NCBI RefSeq assembly: GCF_008806345.1
Contig: NZ_VZZJ01000002.1
Location: 310,001-374,000 of the forward strand
Direction: 5' to 3'
DNA from: Methylobacterium planeticum
Lineage (GTDB): Bacteria; Pseudomonadota; Alphaproteobacteria; Rhizobiales; Beijerinckiaceae
Length of the DNA: 64,000 nucleotides
The stretch's first letter is position 1, and each line of letters opens with the position of its first letter. This document shows positions 58,344 to 64,000 of this stretch, in pieces. The notes under the pieces are model-generated. The model saw nothing but the letters and a program-made list of their open reading frames with translations, was not told the DNA's origin and did no database searches. Both the position numbers and the translations under genes were made by a program.

Positions 58344-59504
58344 ATGCGCCTCGACACGCCGACCCTGCTGCTGGTGACCGTCGTCGTGACCTTCATGGTC
58401 GGGACGCTGTTCCTGCTGTCCTGGGGGCAGGCCCGGCGCACCCACGCGCTGGCGATCTGGGGCGTGGCGCATCTCGGCGGCGCCTGCGCGTCGGCGCTCC
58501 TCGCCCTGCGCGGGGTGATCCCGGACTGGGCCTCGATCGGCGTCGCCAACACGGTGATGATCGGGGCCTACGGGCTGATCTGGAGCGGGGTGCGCGCCTT
58601 CGAGGGCCGGCGCCTGCGCCTCGACATCGCGCTCTCCGGCGGCGCCCTCTGGGGGCTGCTCTGCCTCGTGCCGGCCTTCTACGGCTCGATGGCCGCCCGG
58701 GTGATCCTGGCCTCGGCGATCGCCGGCGGCTTCTGCGCCGCGGGCGCCCTCGACGTCTGGCGCGGGCGGGCCGAGGCCCTGGTCTCGCGCTATCCCGCCA
58801 TCGTTCTCCTCGGGGCCTACGCGGTGCTCTACTGGGTGCGGGTGCCCCTCGCCCTCGTGGCGCCGCTGCCGAGTGCCGGGGCCGTGATGGACTCGCCCTG
58901 GCTCGCGATCCTGTGCTTCGGCGGCATGCTGTTCACGGTGGCGATCGCCTTCACCTTCATGGCCCTGACGAAGGAGCGGGCCGAGCGCGAGCAGCGCCAG
59001 GCCGCCGACACCGACCCGCTGACGGGGATCGCGAGCCGTCGCGCCTTCGTGGCGGCGGCCGAAGCGCTCCTGGCCGACCCGGACCGCCCGGTGTCGCTGC
59101 TCCTGTTCGACCTCGACCACTTCAAGAGCATCAACGACGCCTACGGCCACGCGGTCGGCGACGGGGTCCTGGTCGGGTTCTGCTGCACGGCCCAGGCGCT
59201 GCTGCCCCCGGGCGCCCTGCTCGGCCGGATGGGGGGCGAGGAATTCGCCTGCGTGATCCCCGACCACGGCCCCGAGGCGGCGCTCGCCCGCGCCACCCTG
59301 GTGCGCGGCGCCCTCGCCCACCTCGCGGTGCCGGCCCTGCCGCGCCTGCGCGTCGGCACCAGCGTCGGCGTCGCCACGAGCGAGGCCTCGGGCCGGGATT
59401 TCGACACCCTGCTGCGGCGGGCCGACGACGCCCTCTACCGGGCGAAGCGCAACGGGCGGAACCGGGTCGAGATCTCGGTGCCGCCGCTGGAGCGGGCGGC
59501 CTGA
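58344..59504 (+). CDS. Membrane-bound diguanylate cyclase (GGDEF)
   Basis: The protein has 386 residues. About six TM helices (5-205) form the sensor part. The GGDEF domain begins at about 225 with TDPLTGIASRRAF, then LLFDLDHFKSINDAYGHAVGD, and the active-site loop GGEEF near 296. The full motif implies c-di-GMP synthesis from two GTP. No RxxD inhibitory site lies five residues before GGEEF, so product feedback is unlikely. A strong AAGGAGATCG ribosome binding site fixes the start. Confidence 0.93.
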   Translation: MRLDTPTLLLVTVVVTFMVGTLFLLSWGQARRTHALAIWGVAHLGGACASALLALRGVIPDWASIGVANTVMIGAYGLIWSGVRAFEGRRLRLDIALSGGALWGLLCLVPAFYGSMAARVILASAIAGGFCAAGALDVWRGRAEALVSRYPAIVLLGAYAVLYWVRVPLALVAPLPSAGAVMDSPWLAILCFGGMLFTVAIAFTFMALTKERAEREQRQAADTDPLTGIASRRAFVAAAEALLADPDRPVSLLLFDLDHFKSINDAYGHAVGDGVLVGFCCTAQALLPPGALLGRMGGEEFACVIPDHGPEAALARATLVRGALAHLAVPALPRLRVGTSVGVATSEASGRDFDTLLRRADDALYRAKRNGRNRVEISVPPLERAA

Positions 59505-59507
59505 GGC

Positions 59508-60002
59508 TCAGCCCAAGCCCACGGGCCGCCGCGCGTCGACCCCGCGCAGGACAATCCGACGGCCCGCGAAGGTTTCGACGAGGGCGAGGCTGCGCGCGCG
59601 CCGCGTGCGGTTCCAAGACCAGGCGAAGCGCAGGAAGGCGAGCTCCAGGCGCTCCGGGCAGCCGGCCGCGGCGTCCGCCCGGACATGTCCGCGATGCGCG
59701 ATGGCCCGGCGCAGCACGCGCAGCACCGACAGCCAGGACGGCACGTCGAGGTAGATCAGCGTGTCGGCGGCGGCGAGGCGCGGGCCGATCGTGTCCGTGT
59801 AATTGCCGTCGATGACCCAGGCCGGCCGGTGTGCGAGGCGCGCCACCTCGGCGCGGAAGGCGTCCGCGTCCTTCGCCACCCAGCCAGGCTGCCAGTAGGC
59901 CTGGTCGAGATGGAAGACCGGCAGGCCGTGGCGGGCGCCGAGGTGCCGTGCCAGGGTCGATTTGCCACTTCCCGGGGGCCCGAGGATCACGACGCGGCGC
60001 AT
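59508..60002 (-). CDS. P-loop NTPase, FlaR/adenylate-kinase-like
   Basis: This 164-residue protein has Walker A GPPGSGKST (8-16), LDQAYWQPGWV and VIDGNYTDTI. It resembles the DNA topology modulation protein FlaR group of small kinase-like proteins. The phosphate acceptor is unknown. The stop lies only 4 bp from the stop of the convergent diguanylate cyclase gene, and the start is 13 bp after metW on the same strand. It is probably cotranscribed with metX-metW. Confidence 0.82.
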   Translation of the reverse strand: MRRVVILGPPGSGKSTLARHLGARHGLPVFHLDQAYWQPGWVAKDADAFRAEVARLAHRPAWVIDGNYTDTIGPRLAAADTLIYLDVPSWLSVLRVLRRAIAHRGHVRADAAAGCPERLELAFLRFAWSWNRTRRARSLALVETFAGRRIVLRGVDARRPVGLG

Positions 60003-60015
60003 GGCGCGCCCGTCC

Positions 60016-60732
60016 CTAGCGGATGTCCGGTGCCGGGCCGCCCCGGCGCAGCAGGAACACCCCCTGCGCGCCGATCAGGTTCCAGAACCACCACGGCATC
60101 GAGAAGCGCATCGGCCGGCCCCGGGCGTCCAGGGCCGTGGCCTTCTCGATCCGGGCGCCGATCTCCCGGCACAGGCCGACGAAGTCCCGGATGGTGCAGT
60201 GGTGGATGTTCTGGGTCTCGTACCAGGCCTCGGGCAGGATCTCGGTGACGGGCATCCGGCCCCGGAAGGCGAGCTCGGCCCGCACCCGCCAATGCCCGAA
60301 ATTCGGGAAGGAGATGATCACCTGCCGGCCGATGCGCAGCAGATGCTCCAGCACGATGCGGGGGTTGCGCGTCGCCTGGATGGTCTGGGACAGGACCACG
60401 ACGTCGAAGGCGTCGTCGGGGTAGTTGGCGAGGTCCGTGTCGGCGTCGCCCTGGATCACCGGCAGGCCGCGGGCGAGGCACGCGTTCACCCCCTCGCGGG
60501 ACAACTCGATGCCGCGCCCGTCGACGCCGCGGCGGTCGCGCAGGAGTGCCAGCAGGGAGCCGTCGCCGCAGCCGATGTCGAGCACCCGCGCCCCCGGCGG
60601 CACGAGGCCGAGCACCACGATGTGATCGACCCGCGCGCCCCCGGCCTCGGCACCGTGGGGCAGGCGCTCGGCCGCGTCCCAGGGGGCCGAATCGGCGGCG
60701 TTCCCGAGGGTGATCTCGTCGCGTCCGCTCAT
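60016..60732 (-). CDS. metW: Methionine biosynthesis protein MetW
   Basis: MetW (238 residues) is a methyltransferase-fold protein that works with MetX in methionine synthesis. The SAM-like motif is [12 protein letters not shown], followed by [27 protein letters not shown] and the family-specific [42 protein letters not shown] and the [15 protein letters not shown] region are diagnostic. The ATG overlaps the metX stop as ATGA, so the pair is translationally coupled. Confidence 0.95.
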   Translation of the reverse strand: MSGRDEITLGNAADSAPWDAAERLPHGAEAGGARVDHIVVLGLVPPGARVLDIGCGDGSLLALLRDRRGVDGRGIELSREGVNACLARGLPVIQGDADTDLANYPDDAFDVVVLSQTIQATRNPRIVLEHLLRIGRQVIISFPNFGHWRVRAELAFRGRMPVTEILPEAWYETQNIHHCTIRDFVGLCREIGARIEKATALDARGRPMRFSMPWWFWNLIGAQGVFLLRRGGPAPDIR

Positions 60733-61943
60733 AGGCCGCGCGCCCGGGCCGCCGCGTCGACGAAGCCCTGGACGGCCGAGAACAGGGTGGGCTCGTCGAG
60801 CAGGAAGGCGTCGTGGCCCTTGTCGCTCTCGATCTCCACGAAGGCGACCGGCGCCGAGGCGGCGTTCAGGGCGTGCACGATGGCGCGCGATTCCGAGGTC
60901 GGGAACAGCCAGTCCGAGGTGAAGGAGATCACGCAGAACCGGGTCCGGGTGCCCTGGAAGGCCTTGGCGAGCACGCCGCCATGGTCCTCGGCGAGGTCGA
61001 AATAGTCCATCGCCCGGGTCAGGTAGAGGTAGGCGTTGGCGTCGAAGCGCTCGACGAAGCTCAGGCCCTGGTGGCGCAGGTAGCTCTCGATCTGGAAGTC
61101 GGCGTTGAACGAGAAGGTCGGGGCCGAGCCGCCCTGGAAGCGGCGCCCGAACTTCCGGTGGAGCGCCGGCTCGGACAGGTAGGTGATGTGCGCGCCCATG
61201 CGGGCGACGCCGAGCCCCTTGGCGGGGCGGGTCCCGGCCTCGAGGTAGCGCCCGTCCGCCCAGGCGGGGTCGGCCATGATCGCCTGCCGGCCGACCTCGT
61301 GGAAGGCGATGTTCTGGGCCGAGTGGCGCGGCCCCGTGGCGATCGGCAGGGCGGCGAAGACCCGCTCGGGATAGAGGGCCGCCCATTGCAGCACCTGCAT
61401 GCCGCCCATCGAGCCGCCGACGCAGAGGAACAGGTCGCGGATGCCGAGCCGGTCGAGGAGCATCGCCTGGGCCCGGACCATGTCGCGGATGGTGACGAGG
61501 GGGAAGTCGAGCCCGTAGGGCCGGTCCGTCGCCGGGTCGATCGAGGCCGGGCCGGTGGAGCCCATGCAGGAGCCGATCACGTTCGAGCAGACCACGAAGT
61601 AGCGGTCCGTGTCGATCGGCTTGCCGGGGCCGACCAGGGTCTCCCACCAGCCCGCCTTGCCGGTGACCGGGTGCGTGTGGGCGAAGTGCTGGTCGCCCGT
61701 GAGCGCGTGGCAGATCAGCACCGCGTTCGAGCGCTCGGCGTTGAGGCTGCCGGCGGTCTGGTAGGCGATCTGGAAGGGCGCGAGCCGCGCGCCCGCATCC
61801 ATCGCCAGGGGCTCGTCGGTGCCGAAGCGGGCGACGAGGCTGCGCGGATCGAGGGCCTGGGGCCGGTCCGCGGCGGGACGGGCCCGCGGGCCGGCCTCGG
61901 CGACGGGATCCGGCTTCAGGGCAGTGTCCGGAATGGTGTCCAT
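60729..61943 (-). CDS. metX: Homoserine O-acetyltransferase MetX
   Basis: MetX acetylates (or succinylates) homoserine at the start of methionine synthesis. The protein has 404 residues and an alpha/beta-hydrolase fold. The oxyanion region [11 protein letters not shown], the nucleophile in GGSMGGMQ, the aspartate in TSDWLFP and the histidine in DKGHDAFL complete the triad. An Ala/Pro-rich N-terminal extension of about 35 residues precedes the core. I looked for a SAM-II (metA-type) riboswitch upstream and did not find its conserved elements. Confidence 0.96.
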   Translation of the reverse strand: MDTIPDTALKPDPVAEAGPRARPAADRPQALDPRSLVARFGTDEPLAMDAGARLAPFQIAYQTAGSLNAERSNAVLICHALTGDQHFAHTHPVTGKAGWWETLVGPGKPIDTDRYFVVCSNVIGSCMGSTGPASIDPATDRPYGLDFPLVTIRDMVRAQAMLLDRLGIRDLFLCVGGSMGGMQVLQWAALYPERVFAALPIATGPRHSAQNIAFHEVGRQAIMADPAWADGRYLEAGTRPAKGLGVARMGAHITYLSEPALHRKFGRRFQGGSAPTFSFNADFQIESYLRHQGLSFVERFDANAYLYLTRAMDYFDLAEDHGGVLAKAFQGTRTRFCVISFTSDWLFPTSESRAIVHALNAASAPVAFVEIESDKGHDAFLLDEPTLFSAVQGFVDAAARARGL

Positions 61944-62387
61944 GACGCGTCTGGAAAGGGGCTGCCGCCGTCTCGAAGCCACGGCGCGCGAGGCGACCGG
62001 CACCGGCGGGCGCCGTCGTCCCTCGCCCAACGGAGGTAGTGTGCGCGCAACCGGCCGTCAACGAAAGGGTCGGGCGTGGCTGCGTCCGCGTGCGCGCATG
62101 GCGGCCTTCCTCCCGCGCGGTCGCCCCGTGTCCGCGTGCGGTCGCCCCGTGCCGGCCGGCGCGCAGGAGGGCCCGCCTGACGACGAGGGCCCGCCTGACG
62201 ACGAGGGCCCGCGTGACAGAGGGTGCCGGGCCTTGGCCCCGGCGCCGCCATCGCGGCTGGCCCTTCGGCGCGCCGGATCGTAAACACGGTGCCGGACGCG
62301 ATCCCGCCGGACCCGATCGGCCCGCAGACTCGACCCTCAGAACCACGCCCCCGGATACCCCGCAGAAGTCCTCTCAGAAATCTCCCC
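61944..62387. other. metX/chorismate mutase divergent spacer with 18-bp tandem repeats
   Basis: This 444-bp gap shows no credible gene. At 62167-62218 there are 2.9 copies of GAGGGCCCGCCTGACGAC. Two copies of GCGGTCGCCCCGTG lie just before them (62117-62153). The spacer must hold both promoters, but no clear boxes are visible. Confidence 0.6.
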
Positions 62388-63383
62388 ATGCGCTTTTCCA
62401 AGAGAGCCGCGCCGCCGCTCGACAACCTCGCGGATCTCCGCGCCGAGATCGACCGGATCGACGCCGAGATGCACGCCCTGCTGATCCAGCGCGGCTCGAT
62501 CATCGACCGGCTGATCGCCGTGAAGGGCACCTCGGCCTCGGGCTCGGCCTTCCGCCCGGGCCGCGAGGCCGCGATGATGCGCCGCGTCGCCGAGCGCCAC
62601 CGGGGGCTCCTGCCCCTCGACACCGTGGAGGGGATCTGGCGCGTCATCATCGCGACCTTCACCTGGGTCCAGGCGCCGTTCTCGGTCCATGCCGACATCT
62701 CGGGGGGCGATGCGCCGATGCGCGATTCCGCCCGCTTCCATTTCGGCTTCACGGTGCCCTACCGGCCGCACCCGACCTGCGCGGCGGTGATCGAGGCGGT
62801 GGCGGCCTCGCGCGGCGACCTCGGCATCTTCCGCTTCGACGGGGGCGGCGCCAGGGGCCGGCGCGCGGGGAACGGCAAGGGCGAGGGTGGCAAGAGTGAG
62901 GGCGGCAAGGGCGAGGGCGGCAAGGGCGAGGGCGGCAAGGGCGAGGGCGGCAAGGGCGAGGGCGGCAAGGGCGAGGGCGGCGAAATCCGGGGCAAGGGCG
63001 AGGCCTGGTGGGACGGCCTCGTCGGCGAGGGGCGCCCCAAGGTGATCGCCCGGCTGCCCTTCATCGAGCGCCCGACGCACCCGGCCGGCACCCCGGTCTT
63101 CGTGGTGGCCAAGCCCCTCGACGATCCGGCCGCGGCCCAGCGCGACTGGGTGCTGCACGCCGCCCGCGCCGCGGCCTGGACGCCGGATGCCGAGCGCGCG
63201 CTGCAGGACCTCTACGGCGAGGTGGTGGCCCGCGCCGCCCCCGAGGCCGGGCAGGAGCGCCTGCTCCTCGCGGTCCCGGGCGGCGTCAACACGCGGCAGC
63301 TGCGCGAGGCCCTGGAGCGGGCCGGCACCGCCCTCGGCGCCCTCGACGAGACGGGCAGCCACGCGGCCCGCTTCCGGGTCTGA
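62388..63383 (+). CDS. Chorismate mutase (AroQ type) with Gly/Glu/Lys repeat insert
   Basis: The protein has 331 residues. Residues 10-95 match AroQ chorismate mutase: LADLRAEIDRIDAEMHALLIQRGSIIDRLIAVKG and the later EAAMMRRVAERH and IWRVIIATF helices. That gives prephenate for phenylalanine and tyrosine. The remaining part (about 110-331) is conserved in alphaproteobacterial homologues beside hisC, with unclear role. It is interrupted at residues 164-198 by seven KGEGG-type units encoded by a 15-bp repeat. The ATG at 62388 gives the conserved start. hisC follows 93 bp later. Confidence 0.87.
   Translation: MRFSKRAAPPLDNLADLRAEIDRIDAEMHALLIQRGSIIDRLIAVKGTSASGSAFRPGREAAMMRRVAERHRGLLPLDTVEGIWRVIIATFTWVQAPFSVHADISGGDAPMRDSARFHFGFTVPYRPHPTCAAVIEAVAASRGDLGIFRFDGGGARGRRAGNGKGEGGKSEGGKGEGGKGEGGKGEGGKGEGGKGEGGEIRGKGEAWWDGLVGEGRPKVIARLPFIERPTHPAGTPVFVVAKPLDDPAAAQRDWVLHAARAAAWTPDAERALQDLYGEVVARAAPEAGQERLLLAVPGGVNTRQLREALERAGTALGALDETGSHAARFRV
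62877..62981. repeat. 15-bp tandem repeat coding KGEGG units
   Basis: Seven head-to-tail units of AAGGGCGAGGGCGGC (with small variations in the first two) lie inside the chorismate mutase gene and keep its frame. Copy-number change would lengthen the linker without a frameshift. Confidence 0.9.
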
Positions 63384-63476
63384 GGCGCCCCCGCCCGAGC
63401 AATTTCCCGCGCCCGAGCGGTCCACCCGGCCGCGAAATGCTGTAGAGGGGCGGTCGTCCACCCCCTTTGCCGTGCG

Positions 63477-64000
63477 ATGGTCATGATTGCCGTGAGCCCC
63501 GATCCCGCCGCCCTCCGCCCGGTGCCGCGCCCCGGCGTGCTCGCCATCGAGGCCTACGTGCCGGGCAAGAGCGGGGCGCCCGGGGCGCATCCGGTCTACA
63601 AGCTCTCCTCGAACGAGACGCCGCTCGGCCCGAGCCCGGCGGCGGTCGCGGCCATGCGCGAGACCGCGGGGGGCCTCGCCGTCTACCCGGACGGCAATTC
63701 CACGGCGCTGCGCAGCGCGATCGCGGCGAAGTACGGGCTCGACCCGGCCCGGATCGTCTGCGGGGCGGGCTCGGACGAATTGCTGTCGCTCCTCGCCTAC
63801 GCCTTCGTGGGGCCCGGCGACGAGGGGATCTACGCCGAGCACGGATTCCTGGTCTACCGCATCGCCATCCTGGCGGCGGGCGCCACCCCGGTGGTGGCGC
63901 CCGAGCGCGACCTGACGGCGGATGTCGACGCGATCCTGGCCGCGGTGACCCCGCGCACCCGCATCGTCTACATCGCCAACCCCAACAACCCGACGGGCAC
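63477..64000 (+). CDS. hisC: Histidinol-phosphate aminotransferase, 5' part
   Basis: The gene is cut by the window edge, and 174 codons are present. The reading has [53 protein letters not shown] and IANPNNPTG segments, which are those of HisC (fold-I PLP aminotransferase). It converts imidazole acetol phosphate to histidinol phosphate. In some alphaproteobacteria the enzyme also serves aromatic amino acids, which would fit its place after chorismate mutase. The start may be the ATG at 63477 or at 63483. Confidence 0.93.
   Translation, partial: MVMIAVSPDPAALRPVPRPGVLAIEAYVPGKSGAPGAHPVYKLSSNETPLGPSPAAVAAMRETAGGLAVYPDGNSTALRSAIAAKYGLDPARIVCGAGSDELLSLLAYAFVGPGDEGIYAEHGFLVYRIAILAAGATPVVAPERDLTADVDAILAAVTPRTRIVYIANPNNPTG

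Noticed and set aside
61944..62120. SAM-II (metA-type) riboswitch upstream of metX
   Set aside because: A GCAGCCACG string is present, but the pairing pattern and the GCTAAA element before the start codon are absent.

Overview
The window is very GC-rich chromosomal DNA (about 70% GC or more by eye) carrying an ordinary housekeeping gene set. I judge it to be an alphaproteobacterium of the Rhizobiales, most likely Methylobacterium or a close relative. The basis is the phaA-phaB/phaR polyhydroxybutyrate cluster, the ALAS-type hemA, the murA-DUF2948-hisD-UPF0262-phosphatase run, the metX-metW pair, and dense palindromic intergenic repeats. No tRNA, rRNA, insertion sequence, prophage, CRISPR array or defence island was seen, and no segment stands out in composition. 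There are 57 protein genes, and the last one (hisC) runs off the right edge.

Layout. 0-3 kb: two small envelope genes overlapping by ATGA, a cupin and a DMT exporter. 3-6.2 kb: PHB synthesis (phaB, phaA) with divergent phaR. 6.5-9.9 kb: a fused lysophospholipid flippase/acyltransferase/acyl-ACP synthetase. 10-15 kb: a TetR regulator, moaE, a tandem gamma-carbonic-anhydrase-like protein and an AI-2E family membrane protein. moaE and the carbonic-anhydrase gene lie between two arrays of about 173-bp palindromic repeats in opposite orientation. 15-26 kb: an amidase, envelope proteins, RNase T2, two 23S rRNA methyltransferases (rlmJ, rlmN), a 5'-nucleotidase/ung operon and a methyltransferase. 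25.7-36 kb: hemH, a periplasmic PPIase, secA, a large hybrid histidine kinase and zapE. 36-45 kb: small proteins, a divergent OpgG/D-opgH pair for osmoregulated glucans, a PLP trans-sulfuration enzyme, tspO, and an XRE-cupin regulator divergent from a SnoaL-like protein. 45-51 kb: tex, an orphan ParA with a strong hairpin upstream, two small membrane proteins and hemA. 51-58 kb: murA, hisD and their usual alphaproteobacterial neighbours, ending in a CNNM/CBS protein. 58-64 kb: a diguanylate cyclase, a P-loop kinase-like protein, metX-metW, and a divergent chorismate mutase and hisC.

Functional links. phaA and phaB make 3-hydroxybutyryl-CoA, and phaR is the expected granule-responsive repressor. 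hemA and hemH are the first and last enzymes of haem synthesis, and tspO is a tetrapyrrole-linked membrane protein. SecA exports the many signal-peptide proteins here, and the PPIase beside it folds exported proteins. metX/metW and the trans-sulfuration enzyme serve sulfur amino acids. hisD, chorismate mutase and hisC serve histidine and aromatic amino acids.

I found no clearly new multi-gene system. The observations I rate highest are the tandem gamma-carbonic-anhydrase-like protein, whose two halves have lost complementary zinc ligands; the inverted repeat arrays around it; the 44-nt near-perfect hairpin between tex and parA; and the purine-rich repeat leader in front of phaB.
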